Made by a program: the position numbers and the translations under genes. A stretch of 64,000 bases of DNA, taken from Brachybacterium fresconis (GTDB taxonomy: Bacteria > Actinomycetota > Actinomycetes > Actinomycetales > Dermabacteraceae). Under the pieces are notes generated by a model that was given only the letters and a program-made list of their open reading frames with translations, was not told where the DNA came from and made no database searches. Location of the stretch: NCBI RefSeq assembly GCF_017876515.1, contig NZ_JAGIOC010000001.1, positions 3,534,001 to 3,598,000 of the forward strand. Direction: 5' to 3'. This document shows, in pieces, positions 33,274-43,040 of the stretch; the first letter of the stretch is position 1; each line of letters opens with the position of its first letter.

Positions 33274-34100
33274 ACGGCATGAAGAAGCCGTTTGCGCTCA
33301 CCGTGGCGGCCACCGCCCTGGTGCTGGTCTATCTCATCCCGGTCTACTGGATGGTCGCGACCTCTCTGAAGGAGCCGGCCGACGTCTTCAACGTCCCGCC
33401 GGACATCATCCCGACCCCGGCCACGGTGCAGGCCTATCTCGACACCGTCTTCTCTGACCCTGCGATCTGGCGCGGACTCCGGTCGAGCACGATCATCACC
33501 ATTCCCACCTTGGTGCTGACTCTGGTGATCGGGGCACCGGCCGCATACGGGCTCGCGAAGTACCGCTACCGCGTCACCGGAGGAGTGCTGTTCCTCCTGC
33601 TCGCGGCCCAGATGCTCCCGACCATCAGCCTGGCGCTGCCGATGTTCGCCATCTTCAGCCAGTACGGACTCGTCGACACATATGCCGGGCTGATCATCGC
33701 CAACGTCTCGGTCACCCTGCCTTTCGCCGTCGTGCTGCTGCGTCCCTACATGGGCGCGATCCCCGGGGATCTGCTCGAAGCCGCCCGACTCGACGGCTGC
33801 ACCGCCTTCGGTGCCTTCCGCAGGGTGGGCCTGCCCCTGGTGCGGCCCGGCCTCGTCATGGTCGCGACACTCACCTTCGTGATGACCTGGGGAGAGTTCG
33901 TCTTCGGGCTCACTCTTGCCACCAGCGACGACAAGCAACCGATCACCGTGGTGCTGAACAGATTCATCGCCAGCTTCGGTACCCAATGGACGAATCTGAT
34001 GGCGGTCTCCACCGTCATCGCGATCCCGATCATCGTGGTGTTCATCGTCCTTCAGAAGCACGTCGTCGCAGGCCTCACGGAGGGCGGATTGAAGGATTGA
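33270..34100 (+). CDS. Sugar ABC transporter permease (MalG type)
   Basis: A 276-aa permease with about six membrane segments and the EAA loop LEAARLDGCTAFGAFRRVGL. ATG 33270 overlaps the preceding stop; ATG 33279 is an alternative with better spacing to the GGAGG at 33264. It ends the GntR-lyase-importer operon. No ATPase gene is present here either. Confidence 0.92.
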   Translation: MNGMKKPFALTVAATALVLVYLIPVYWMVATSLKEPADVFNVPPDIIPTPATVQAYLDTVFSDPAIWRGLRSSTIITIPTLVLTLVIGAPAAYGLAKYRYRVTGGVLFLLLAAQMLPTISLALPMFAIFSQYGLVDTYAGLIIANVSVTLPFAVVLLRPYMGAIPGDLLEAARLDGCTAFGAFRRVGLPLVRPGLVMVATLTFVMTWGEFVFGLTLATSDDKQPITVVLNRFIASFGTQWTNLMAVSTVIAIPIIVVFIVLQKHVVAGLTEGGLKD

Positions 34101-34217
34101 GCGACGGCGCCAGCCATCTCCCAGCCTCCGATCGCGCATGACGCAGCGGTGATATCTGGAGAACGGCATCTCACGGAGACTCATGCTGCCTCGCCTGACC
34201 AGCCCCGCCGCAACCCC

Positions 34218-36509
34218 TCATCCAGCCACCTCACCGAGCCCCGTGATCCCCCGCACCAACCCGGTGTTGTCGATCGTGACCAGCAGGTCCAACCCCTCAT
34301 CGGCCAGCGGCGCCGGCGTGGACATAGTGTACGTATTCGAGACCTTCAGGACGGTCGTGATCTCGGGCTGGGCGAGGTCGATTCGCACTAGCAGCCCCGC
34401 AGTCGAGACCATCCAGTAGATGGCCGGGTCGGCGGTGGGCACGGGGGAGGAGCCCCAGCTGGCGCTGGATCCGGGGACGAAGGGCAAGGTCTCGGGGCCG
34501 TCCTGCCACAGGGTCTCGCCGGTGGCCTCCTCGAGCAGGAGCACGGCGCCGTTCTTGCCGTCGATCACCAGGACCCCGAACTCGCTGATCACGGGTCGCG
34601 TGAACTGCACCCGGTGCAGGCCGTCGACGCTCCAGCGCACCTCACCGCTGTCCGCGGACAGCGTGGTCGCGCCCGTGTGGGCGGGGACGAAGAGATCTCC
34701 GGTCGGCAGCATCTGCAGCGGGGCCGCCCACGGGCCGTAGATCGTGCGGTGGTACGGGGTGTCGGTGCGGCCGGCGACCATGGTCGTCCACGCCTGCTCG
34801 CCGGTGCCCGCCTCGAGCGCGTGGACCTGGCCGTCGCTGCTGCCGGTGAAGACCAGCTTTCCGTCGGTGCAGGCCTGTCCGGTGAAGGTGCCGCCGATGT
34901 CTGCCTGCCAGACCGGGGATCCGTCCAGGCTCAGCAGGAAGAAGGTGGTGCCCGCGGCGACGCCGATCCGTGGGCCGTCGGGAAGGTCCAGGACGGCGAT
35001 CTCGCACTGGACCGGGGCGCCCAGGTCGTAGCTCCACACCGTGCGGCCGGTCTCCGCCTCGAGGGCATAAAGCTGGTGGTCGGCGCTGCCGATCAGGACG
35101 GTCTTCTCGTCCGGGGCCATGACCGGGGCCTTGTAGACCCCGCCCAGCTCACGCTGCCATGCGGACTGCGCGCCGCCGGTGCCGACGGTCAGTGCTTCGA
35201 CTGTGCCGTCGGTGGCGGCTGCGATCACCAGGGTCCCGCGCCGGGCCAGACCTGCCATCACGGTGGACATCGACAGCGGGTGGCTCCAGGCCACCTGGGC
35301 CGACGACGAAGACGGGACGGTCACCGGGGCGACCGCATTCCACACCGGGTCCTCGCCGCCATCGCTCGCCCGCAGCTGGACGCGATGCTCCCCCGGGGGA
35401 AGTGCCGCGACGTCGAGGTGGCCGTCCCAGCGCGGCCCCTGGCCGCGTCGTTCCAAGGGAGTCCACGGCAGCGGCGCCACGCCCTGCGGATAGATCCGCG
35501 CCGCCAGCTGCGAGGGCCACTGCGCGCTGCCTCGCCCTTCGCTGCGGGCCCGCACCGTGACCTCCTCCCGGTCACCGGAGAGGTCCACGTCCAGTGGGCC
35601 GAAATCGTCCCCGGGCCCGGACTCGCCCAGCGGCGCCTCGGTGACCAGGCTTTCGGTCGCCTCGCCCGAGGCAGGGACGTGTACCTCGGTGAGTGCGAGC
35701 CGGTCCTCGTCCGCGTCGGTGATGCGCTCGGCCCAGTAGTAGACCGGAGCCTGCATGAGGGCATCGCCGACCACGTGCGTAAGCCCGTTGAACTTCCGGA
35801 CCTGCAGCTTGTGGATGTGCCCGGCGAACATCGCGCGCACGCGGTACGGCTCGATGATCTCCAGCAGCTTCTGCGCGTTGTTGACGAACTGGTGGTCGTC
35901 GCTGAGCGGGAAATGGTTGAACATGATGATCGGCACGTCGTCGGGCACGTTCTTCAGGTCCGCGCGGAGGAACTCCAGCGACTCCTCGCTGAACTGATAG
36001 GAGGGCCACTGCTGGGAGACCAGCGGATCCAGTCCGATCATGTGGAGTCCGGCGGCGTCGAAGCTGTGGCGGCCGGGGCCGAAGTGCCGGTGGTATTCCT
36101 CCCAGGCGTCCGCGTTCCACTGGGTCTCGTGGTTTCCCGGGACGTAGTGGATGCGGGAGGCGAGACCCGGCGGGACGGCGGAGAGATAGTGCTCGACCCC
36201 GTCGGCCCCGCCGAACTCGGTGATGTCGCCGCAGTGCAGCACGAAGTCCGGATCCCGCGACTCGATGTGCTCCAGGACCCTCGCCACGGTTTTCGTCTCC
36301 TCGGGGGCGGCGCCGTCAAGCTGTGAATCCGCGATCACGGCGAAACGTGCGGAAGGCTGCGGCGGCGAGTTCTCGGCCTGCGCCGCTGAGGTGGCCCCCG
36401 CGGCGGCGGCGCCGGCCAGCGTGGCACCCAGCAGGCGGCGGCGGGTGAGGCCCGCCTCGGGACCGGCTCCGGTCGGGATCATCGAGTGGTCGGCGGGTCG
36501 CTGCCTCAT
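34218..36509 (-). CDS. Tat-exported metallophosphoesterase fused to PQQ-like propeller
   Basis: A 763-aa protein. The N-terminus is a Tat signal (LTRRRLLGATLAGAAAAG). Residues about 55-270 form a calcineurin-like phosphoesterase: FAVIADSQ (Gln replaces the usual His of D-x-H), HCGDITEF, PGNHE, FNHFPL and GHIHKL. The C-terminal half has repeated WSYDLG, WQADIGGTF and VHALEAGTGEQAW segments like PQQ/pyrrolo-quinoline beta-propeller repeats. It would act outside the membrane, on phosphoesters, perhaps guided by the propeller. It stands alone in its operon. Confidence 0.87.
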   Translation of the reverse strand: MRQRPADHSMIPTGAGPEAGLTRRRLLGATLAGAAAAGATSAAQAENSPPQPSARFAVIADSQLDGAAPEETKTVARVLEHIESRDPDFVLHCGDITEFGGADGVEHYLSAVPPGLASRIHYVPGNHETQWNADAWEEYHRHFGPGRHSFDAAGLHMIGLDPLVSQQWPSYQFSEESLEFLRADLKNVPDDVPIIMFNHFPLSDDHQFVNNAQKLLEIIEPYRVRAMFAGHIHKLQVRKFNGLTHVVGDALMQAPVYYWAERITDADEDRLALTEVHVPASGEATESLVTEAPLGESGPGDDFGPLDVDLSGDREEVTVRARSEGRGSAQWPSQLAARIYPQGVAPLPWTPLERRGQGPRWDGHLDVAALPPGEHRVQLRASDGGEDPVWNAVAPVTVPSSSSAQVAWSHPLSMSTVMAGLARRGTLVIAAATDGTVEALTVGTGGAQSAWQRELGGVYKAPVMAPDEKTVLIGSADHQLYALEAETGRTVWSYDLGAPVQCEIAVLDLPDGPRIGVAAGTTFFLLSLDGSPVWQADIGGTFTGQACTDGKLVFTGSSDGQVHALEAGTGEQAWTTMVAGRTDTPYHRTIYGPWAAPLQMLPTGDLFVPAHTGATTLSADSGEVRWSVDGLHRVQFTRPVISEFGVLVIDGKNGAVLLLEEATGETLWQDGPETLPFVPGSSASWGSSPVPTADPAIYWMVSTAGLLVRIDLAQPEITTVLKVSNTYTMSTPAPLADEGLDLLVTIDNTGLVRGITGLGEVAG

Positions 36510-37048
36510 GGAACCTGTCCTTCGTCTCGCGGTGCTGGACTGCTGCGTCGTCGGCCGTTGCCTGGAACCACGCCACGAGCCGTCGATCGGGTTCAGGAGG
36601 TGTCGATCCCGTTCCCGATGCTGTCCGTGGCGGTGCGTGCCCGGGCCGGAGGCGACCGGGGGTCACCGTCGCCGACGCGCTCGCTTGTTATTCGTCTCAC
36701 CGTAGAGTGGATGCGAGCCGAAAGGTGCCTGTTGCAGTGAATCGTGGGTGACCGGCCAAGGAACTCCGGACTATCCGGGGCTCGACTGTTCGCTCCAGGT
36801 GCCCGACCCTCGTCGTCGCATCCCCGTACTCGCATGTGCAGTGCTTCGCGCATCCGGGCGCGTCCTGGGGAACACCTACCGGGCGAGCCGTGCTGAAGGC
36901 GGCGACGCATCCCCTCACGCATGAAACCGGGCCGTCACCGCTGCGATGTGCAGCGACGACGACCCGGTCTTCCCAGGCGGCGGCCCTCACGGGCGGGGCC
37001 CTGGTGCGTATCACCCCGGGATGGCGACCGGGACCCGTGCCCGTCAGA
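36510..37048. other. Intergenic region, no gene supported
   Basis: About 540 bp upstream of the metallophosphoesterase gene. The open frames have biased, shadow-type compositions and no ribosome binding sites. I see no RNA gene or strong repeat; it should contain the leftward promoter of the phosphoesterase. Confidence 0.4.
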
Positions 37049-37567
37049 TCAGGCCTTCCCGTAGGCCCAGGACGACCAGCCGCCGAAGCCCTCGGCGTCC
37101 ATCCGGATCGCCACCCAGCGGCCCTCCTTGATGTTGCCGGCGCCGTCCGGGGTGCCGAGGTTGAACACCTGCTCGCGGTCGAAGCCAAGGAAGGTGTCGG
37201 TGTCGAGCAGTCCGTACGGGGCGCCGCTCGCATCGGCGGAGTGATAGACCTTCACCTCGACCCGGACGCCGTAGTTCTTCTTCCCCACCCGGATCTCCAG
37301 AAGGTCGCCATACGGTTCGAACACCGCGCTCTGCACGGAGCCGTCGTTGAAGGTGGCGCTGACCGCCGCGATGTACCCACCCGTGTCCATGTTGTCCTCG
37401 ACGTAGCTCTGGCATGCGTAGTCGGACTCGGTGCCGTAGCCCCTCTCGTCCCGGCCTTCGCCCCGTGCAGCGGGCGCCAGACCCGCCACCACGGCGGTCG
37501 CGGCGAGCCCGAAGCCCGCTCGTCGGGTCACGCGGTGGTTCAGTCCGGTCGTGAGATGCGTTTTCAT
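37049..37567 (-). CDS. Small secreted protein of unknown function
   Basis: A 172-aa protein whose Sec/Tat-like signal (RVTRRAGFGLAATAVVAG) ends near residue 32. ATG 37567 has AAGGGGAG upstream and is preferred over the longer frame. The mature domain is about 140 aa, with GRWVAIRMDAEGFGGWSSWA at the C-terminus. The family is not recognised. A frameshifted copy of its 3' part lies at 41441-41541, so the locus once held at least two paralogues. Confidence 0.7.
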   Translation of the reverse strand: MKTHLTTGLNHRVTRRAGFGLAATAVVAGLAPAARGEGRDERGYGTESDYACQSYVEDNMDTGGYIAAVSATFNDGSVQSAVFEPYGDLLEIRVGKKNYGVRVEVKVYHSADASGAPYGLLDTDTFLGFDREQVFNLGTPDGAGNIKEGRWVAIRMDAEGFGGWSSWAYGKA

Positions 37568-37839
37568 CGCAGTGGTCTCCCCTTCGTAGATAGCGACTCT
37601 GCTCTCTGTGCGCTCACGGATCGTGGTGAGCTCCCGGTAGCCGACCACATCCCGTGCTAACGGGTCAAGGGGTTCGTAGACCATTAGGAGAGGTGGGGCG
37701 CTCACCCCGCTGTCGGGTCGGTGATCGCCCCGCGCTCCGGGAGGGCGGGAGCGGGCAGAAAGGTCGCTTCTGTCGCGCCGAGGCGGAACGGTGGCGCGAC
37801 CAGGCACATGGGGGCATGCCCGGGCGTACCATTAGAGTC

Positions 37840-38451
37840 ATGGATCAGCTGCCCGCCGTCCTGTCGAATCCCACCTTCACCGCATTCCTGCGCTCCGAAC
37901 CGCTCGCGGTGGACCTGGTCAACACCCGCCTGTTCCTCGAGGACTCCTGGGTGGATCTGCTCGATGACCGGCCGACGCGGCAGGAGTGGCTGATCGCGGA
38001 GGTCGGACGTCTCGGCGTCGGCGGGGAGGACGCCGTCGGGTTCACCGATGCCGCCGTCGACGACCTGCGACCGGTGCGCACGCACGCCGCAGCGGCCATC
38101 GACGCCGTCCGCCACGGCGCAGCCCCGTCGGCCCGCAGTCTCTCCGGCCTCAACCGTGCCCTCCGCGCCGCGCCGGTCGTCCCGCAGCTGCACTGGGACG
38201 GCCACGCCGTGGTCGCGGCGACCACTCGACGTTCCGGGCCGCTCGGGCCGCGTCTGGCGGCCGGATTCGCCCACGCCACCCTGGACCTCCTCACCGGCTC
38301 CGACATCAGCCAGGTCCGGCGCTGCGAAGCTCCTTCGTGCGTGATGCTGTTCCAGGCCAGGAACGCCAGGCGCCGCTGGTGCACCCCGTCCATCTGCGGC
38401 AACCGCACCCGCGTGGCGCGCTACTACCGGCGCCATAGCTCAGAGGGGTAG
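37840..38451 (+). CDS. CGNR zinc finger / ABATE domain regulator
   Basis: A 203-aa protein starting at ATG 37840. The N-terminal ABATE domain (LRSEPLAVDLVNTRLF) is a predicted ligand-sensing part; the C-terminal CGNR finger shows CEAPSCVMLF, RRRWCTPSICGNR and RVARYYRRH. These proteins are predicted stress or metabolite-responsive transcription factors. It is a single gene; its target is unknown. Confidence 0.87.
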   Translation: MDQLPAVLSNPTFTAFLRSEPLAVDLVNTRLFLEDSWVDLLDDRPTRQEWLIAEVGRLGVGGEDAVGFTDAAVDDLRPVRTHAAAAIDAVRHGAAPSARSLSGLNRALRAAPVVPQLHWDGHAVVAATTRRSGPLGPRLAAGFAHATLDLLTGSDISQVRRCEAPSCVMLFQARNARRRWCTPSICGNRTRVARYYRRHSSEG

Positions 38452-38521
38452 ACGGGGCGGCTGGGTGAGGCCCGATGGGGGCGCGGGCCATCGGTGCGCG
38501 TGCCTGTGGTGGACTGGCGTC

Positions 38522-39094
38522 ATGGCTGTGAACACGATGTGGCCGCGTCGGACCTCGCGTCTCCACCTCCGCGAGATGGAGCCCGGCGACGTCGCGCGCA
38601 TCGTGCAGATCAGGCAGCTTCCCGAGGTGGATCGCTGGCTGCTGATCGACGCGGTCGATCCCGGCCAGTACCGCGAGCAGCTGCTGTCTGACATCGGCGA
38701 CCCGCGTCACCACGAGATCGTCGCCGTGCGAGAGGACGCAGTCATCGCCCACGCCGGCATCACCGTGCTCGATCCCCGGGCCCAGGCCAGCGCCTCGCAG
38801 GCCCGCGGTGAAGGGGGTATCGGATACGTGCTGGACCCCGCCTGCGCTGGTCAAGGACTTACGACCGAGATCGCCGAAGAGCTTCTGCTCGTGGCCTTCG
38901 AGGAGCTCGATCTGCACCGCGTCACCTCCGACACCCTCGCCGGCAACATCGCCTCCTGGCGGGTGCTGGAGAAGATCGGGATGCGGCGCGAGAAGCACGC
39001 GCTGTCCAGCGTGTGGCACCGCGAGCTGGGCTGGGTCGACGAGTACGAGTACGCGATCCTCCGCCAGGAGTGGCTCCGCCGCAGCGAGGGGTGA
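38522..39094 (+). CDS. GNAT N-acetyltransferase (RimJ/RimL type)
   Basis: A 190-aa acetyltransferase starting at ATG 38522. RLHLREMEPGDVARI opens the fold, and GIGYVLDPACAGQGLTTEIA is motif A with the acetyl-CoA loop (Q-G-L-T-T). NIASWRVLEKIGMRRE is the typical RimJ/L motif B. The substrate could be a protein N-terminus, a polyamine or an antibiotic; no neighbour tells which. Confidence 0.88.
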   Translation: MAVNTMWPRRTSRLHLREMEPGDVARIVQIRQLPEVDRWLLIDAVDPGQYREQLLSDIGDPRHHEIVAVREDAVIAHAGITVLDPRAQASASQARGEGGIGYVLDPACAGQGLTTEIAEELLLVAFEELDLHRVTSDTLAGNIASWRVLEKIGMRREKHALSSVWHRELGWVDEYEYAILRQEWLRRSEG

Positions 39095-39125
39095 CCGGCG
39101 GGTCAGCGGGCCCCGTCGTGGATCG

Positions 39126-39890
39126 TCACCGCCCTCGCGCAGCGAGCCTCGCCACGAGCCCCGACGGCGCGAATCCCGCGACCGTGTAGATCGCCCGGTA
39201 CCGCCGGCTCGGCACGGAGACGGCCTTGCCCCGCTCGACATCTCGCAACGACTCGGTGACCACCCGTGGTGCCTCGAGCCAGAGCCAGCTCGGGATGCCC
39301 TCCTTGCCCTTCGGCAACCCGAGCCGTGCGTGGAAGTCCGTGTGCGTGTAGCCGGGGCACACGGCCGTGACGGTGACCCCGCGGGATCTGTACTGCGTGT
39401 TCGCCCAGCGGGAGAACATCACCAGCCATGCCTTGCAGGCGGCGTAGGTGGAGCGGGGCATCACGGCGGAGGCCGAGGCGATGGTGAGGATGGTGCCCGA
39501 GCGCCGGGCCAGCATGCTCGGCAGCACGGCGTGCATGAGGCGCATCGGCACCTCGTCGTGCAGCCGGAGGTGACGCACCTCGTCCTCGATGTCGTTGGTC
39601 TCGAAGGCCAGCGGCAGCCCGAACCCGGCGCTGTTGATCAGGGTCTCGACGGGCCGGTCCGGGTCGGTGAGCCGGTCCGTGACCGCGGCGATGCCGTCGG
39701 GGGACGACAGGTCCGCGGCCAGCACCTCGACGTCGGCCGCTCCCTCGCGCGTCAGCTCGGCGATCAGCTCTTCGAGCCGGGTGGCATCCCGGGCGACGAG
39801 CACGAGGAGGTCGCCGCGTCGGGCGAGCTGGCGCGCGTACTCGGTGCCGATCCCGGAGCTGGCGCCGGTGATCAGGGACGTCGATGTCAT
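39126..39890 (-). CDS. Short-chain dehydrogenase/reductase
   Basis: A 254-aa SDR. The cofactor loop is TGASSGIG, the NSAG motif is present, and the catalytic residues lie in ASASAVMPRSTYAACK (Y-x-x-x-K). It has an extended C-terminus (SRRYRAIYTVAGFAPSG). ATG 39890 gives a normal SDR N-terminus. A fragment of a related gene end is found at 19046-19090. It stands alone here. Confidence 0.9.
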   Translation of the reverse strand: MTSTSLITGASSGIGTEYARQLARRGDLLVLVARDATRLEELIAELTREGAADVEVLAADLSSPDGIAAVTDRLTDPDRPVETLINSAGFGLPLAFETNDIEDEVRHLRLHDEVPMRLMHAVLPSMLARRSGTILTIASASAVMPRSTYAACKAWLVMFSRWANTQYRSRGVTVTAVCPGYTHTDFHARLGLPKGKEGIPSWLWLEAPRVVTESLRDVERGKAVSVPSRRYRAIYTVAGFAPSGLVARLAARGR

Positions 39891-40014
39891 GATCTCGAGG
39901 GTAGCCACCGCCGGGTGTCGGGGGAGTCCACCGGAGATCGACGCGAACGGCATGTGGGGCCCTTCGGCGCGACGACGCGCACGGGGTGGGCGGAAGACTC
40001 CGCATAATGGACGA

Positions 40015-41406
40015 ATGGTGTCCCTGCCGACGAACCCTTACAAGCTCTCCATGATCGTGATAGCGGTGGCGATGGTGATCGTCGTGGCGGGCTACATGGT
40101 CTTCCGTGCGGTGACCGCGCCGTCTCTGGAGGGGCGGGTGCTCTGGCACGAGAAGACCGCGGTGTCCCAGCTGGGCCCGAACGGCTGGATCGCTCTGCGC
40201 AGCGACGGCGACGTCATGATGCAGAACGTCGTCACGGGCGAGCAGTACGTCGGCGCATCGGACGGGCAGCTGGCCTATGTTCTGCCGGACGGCGGGTACC
40301 TCGATGCCTACGACACCCTCGTGATCCACGGCTCTGACGAGGACGAGGGCATCCGCTTGGAGCGGGAGCAGATCGGTGTCGGCGTCGAGAGCATTGCGGG
40401 CCTGGAAGCCGGTCCCCCCGAGATCCTCGGCGTCTCGGAGACGACGGTCGCCGTTCTGTCCTGCTTCGCGGCCGAATCGGAGTTGCTGGGGTCGGAAGCG
40501 CCCGGTGGGCACACGGTCATGGCGGGGTTCTCTCTGGCAGACGGAGAACGGCTGTGGGCGCGCGACACCGGGCAGGGCTGCGTCGGCACGGACCTCTTCT
40601 CTCCTCCCGTGGCGTCGGTGGGCGCCATGGACTACGTGATGACCTACGACGGCGACCAGGCGACGGTCACCGACCTGGCCGACGGGAGGATCGCCGCCAC
40701 GTGGCCGGATTCTCCCCGGTACTCCGATCGGTTCGACGACGATTCGGTGATCCTGCAGGACGGGCTCGCCCTCCGCCGCACCGGCGAGACCACCATGGAG
40801 GTGGTCGACCTGGAGGAGGGGGAGACGCTCGCCGAGACCAGCTGCGCCGATGCCCGACTGATGGACCCGGGGCCGACGGTGAACCTCTCCTCCGAGGCCG
40901 CGCTGGCCGTCGAATGCGGGGAGGAGGAGGTGCGGGTCTTCGAGCGCGACGCGCAGGAGTTCACCACGATCCAGGCCCCGTCCCTCCGCATCGTCCCGGA
41001 CGGCGGCTCGGCCGTGTACGACAAGTACATCCTCAGCCGGGACGGCGAGACCGTGACCATCACCGACGGTCTCAGCGGCACCGAGATCGGCAGCTTCTCC
41101 GCTCCCGTGGAGATGCGGACCTCGAACACCGCCGCACGTGGCCGCGTGCTCCTGATGTACATCCGAACGGACAGCGGCGAGTTCGCCGAGCAGCAGATGA
41201 TCGCGGTCGACCTGCGCACGGCGGACATGCTCATCACCGACTCCCGCGGACTGAGGGTCGGGGCCGGCGTCGATCCGTCCGGGTTCGCGCTGGCCTCCTC
41301 CGGCGAGTTCGTGGACCACGGCGGCGGCCGGTACGGGGACGACTGGACCGAGCACCGGATGGAATCGTGGCTCGTCGGAGTCGACGGGACCCCGATCGAC
41401 AGCTGA
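40015..41406 (+). CDS. Membrane-anchored propeller-like extracytoplasmic protein
   Basis: A 463-aa protein with one N-terminal membrane anchor (MIVIAVAMVIVVAGYMVF, about 13-30) and an extracytoplasmic domain rich in short beta-repeats (VMMQNVVTGEQ, GFSLADGERLWARD, MEVVDLEEGETL), like PQQ-type propellers. It lacks enzymatic motifs. ATG 40015 is preferred. CATAAT at 40003-40008, only 6 bp before it, could be the -10 box of a leaderless transcript. Family and role are unknown. Confidence 0.75.
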   Translation: MVSLPTNPYKLSMIVIAVAMVIVVAGYMVFRAVTAPSLEGRVLWHEKTAVSQLGPNGWIALRSDGDVMMQNVVTGEQYVGASDGQLAYVLPDGGYLDAYDTLVIHGSDEDEGIRLEREQIGVGVESIAGLEAGPPEILGVSETTVAVLSCFAAESELLGSEAPGGHTVMAGFSLADGERLWARDTGQGCVGTDLFSPPVASVGAMDYVMTYDGDQATVTDLADGRIAATWPDSPRYSDRFDDDSVILQDGLALRRTGETTMEVVDLEEGETLAETSCADARLMDPGPTVNLSSEAALAVECGEEEVRVFERDAQEFTTIQAPSLRIVPDGGSAVYDKYILSRDGETVTITDGLSGTEIGSFSAPVEMRTSNTAARGRVLLMYIRTDSGEFAEQQMIAVDLRTADMLITDSRGLRVGAGVDPSGFALASSGEFVDHGGGRYGDDWTEHRMESWLVGVDGTPIDS

Positions 41407-41440
41407 GCGCCCGTCGCGCGCGATGCCGCCGTCTGCGGGA

Positions 41441-41541
41441 TGCAGGCCCACGGCGGCCAGGCGTCGGTGCCCTCCGCGCCCATCCGGATGGCCACCCAGC
41501 GGCCCTCCGTGATGTTCCCGTACCGTCCGGGGCGCCGTCGG
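41441..41541 (-). pseudogene. Frameshifted remnant of the secreted-protein gene
   Basis: The minus strand matches the 3' end of the secreted-protein gene at 37049-37567: DGAPDGTG in one frame, then NITEGRWVAIRMGAEG in the next, against DGAGNIKEGRWVAIRMDAEG in the intact gene. One base is missing at the GTG/NIT boundary. No start or upstream part survives. Confidence 0.75.
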
Positions 41542-41590
41542 ACTTGACGCCGGCCGGACCTGACGTCCGCTCACCGATTACCGTGTCCCC

Positions 41591-43021
41591 ATGACTCCCG
41601 CCGACGGCTCCGAGGCCGATTTCCGCCGCCGCTTCGACGAGATCGTCGCGGACATGCCCGCCGACCAGATCCACGAGCTGCTCGGAACTCTGCTTGGCGG
41701 TGGCTCCGACGTCGGCGCCGTACCGCCGGCTCCCGATCTGCGCCGCGCGCCGCTCGACCAGCCCGCGATCCTCACGATGCGCCTGGACCTCGAGGGCGCG
41801 ACACCGCCCATCTGGCGGCGGCTCGAGCTGCGCAGCGACCTCACGCTCGCCGAGCTGCATCGCATCATCCAGATCAGCTTCGACTGGATGGACTCCCATC
41901 TGCACCGCTTCGCGCTCGGCGGGAGCCCCTTCGACCCCAGCGCCCAGCTGTTCCTGTGCCCCTTCGACGTCGAGGAGGGGGAGGACGAGGGCCTGCCGGA
42001 GGCCGAGGTGCGGCTCGACGAGGCCGTGCAGGAGGTGGGCGACACGCTCCGCTACGTCTACGACTACGGCGACGACTGGCAGGTCCGGCTGAAGGTCGAG
42101 GCGGTCCGTCCGGCACCCGAGGACGCTCCGGCCGCGGTCGTCGTCGGCGGTCGTCGCGCTGGGCCGCCCGAGGACTCCGGCGGCATCACCGACGCCGAGA
42201 GCCTGGCCGAGGTGCTGGCGGATCCGGCCCATTTCGACCTCGACGCGGTGCAGCAGGCGCTGGAGGCCGAGGAGCGCGGCCTGCTGGTGCCCGGAGCGCA
42301 TCCAGCGCTCGCGGAGGTCGTCGAAGCCCTGGACGGGACGCCCGCCGCGTACGAGGTCTCGCTGCGCCTGATCGACGTGGTCAGCGCCCCGGAGCCGCCC
42401 GAGGAGGACGAGCTGGCCTCGGCGCTGCATCCCGTGCTGTGGTTCCTGGACCGTGCCGGGGACGGCGGCATCGCCCTCACCCAGGCGGGATACATGAAAC
42501 CGGACATGGTCATCGCTGCCAGCATCGTCGTGCCGGACCAGGACACCTGGTACGGGAAGAACAACCGCGAGACGCTCGCGATCCACGTCCTGGACTTCCG
42601 CGAGGCGCTGCAGAGCGTGAAGCTGCTGCGCAAGTACAAGGGGCAGCTGCTGCCCACCCGTCGGGCGGCCGCAGCGAAGACCGATCCCGGTGCCGTCTGG
42701 GAGCTGCTGGTCGAGACGCTGATCCCGCAGAAGGAGGGGTTCGTCCGGGAGGCGACCGCGCTGCTGCTGCTCCACATCGCCGGCATGCGACCGGGGGAGT
42801 CGGTCTCCTTCGACCAGGTGGCCGAGGAGCTCACCCAGCGCGGCTGGCGGGTGGGCGGCGACCCCGTGGGCTTCATGAGCATCCGGGAGCTGCCGGCCGT
42901 CTCCCTGCTGCGCAGCTTCACCCCGGCTGAGGAGGGAACGAGCCGGGCGCTCGAGTCCTTCTCGCCCGTGGCTCGGACCCTGGCGGCGACGGTCCTGGCC
43001 CCGCCGATCAGCGAGGACTGA
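41591..43021 (+). CDS. pRiA4b ORF-3 family protein
   Basis: A 476-aa protein whose central part matches the pRiA4b ORF-3 (IS1096 TnpR-like) domain: TPPIWRRLELRSDLTLAELH, ISFDWMDSHLHRF, and the YVYDYGDDWQVRLKVE strand. The function of this family is not established; it occurs on plasmids and chromosomes and is not a proven recombinase. The C-terminal 200 residues are unassigned. It is a stand-alone gene. Confidence 0.87.
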   Translation: MTPADGSEADFRRRFDEIVADMPADQIHELLGTLLGGGSDVGAVPPAPDLRRAPLDQPAILTMRLDLEGATPPIWRRLELRSDLTLAELHRIIQISFDWMDSHLHRFALGGSPFDPSAQLFLCPFDVEEGEDEGLPEAEVRLDEAVQEVGDTLRYVYDYGDDWQVRLKVEAVRPAPEDAPAAVVVGGRRAGPPEDSGGITDAESLAEVLADPAHFDLDAVQQALEAEERGLLVPGAHPALAEVVEALDGTPAAYEVSLRLIDVVSAPEPPEEDELASALHPVLWFLDRAGDGGIALTQAGYMKPDMVIAASIVVPDQDTWYGKNNRETLAIHVLDFREALQSVKLLRKYKGQLLPTRRAAAAKTDPGAVWELLVETLIPQKEGFVREATALLLLHIAGMRPGESVSFDQVAEELTQRGWRVGGDPVGFMSIRELPAVSLLRSFTPAEEGTSRALESFSPVARTLAATVLAPPISED

Positions 43022-43040
43022 CGGCGAAGCACCGGATCGG

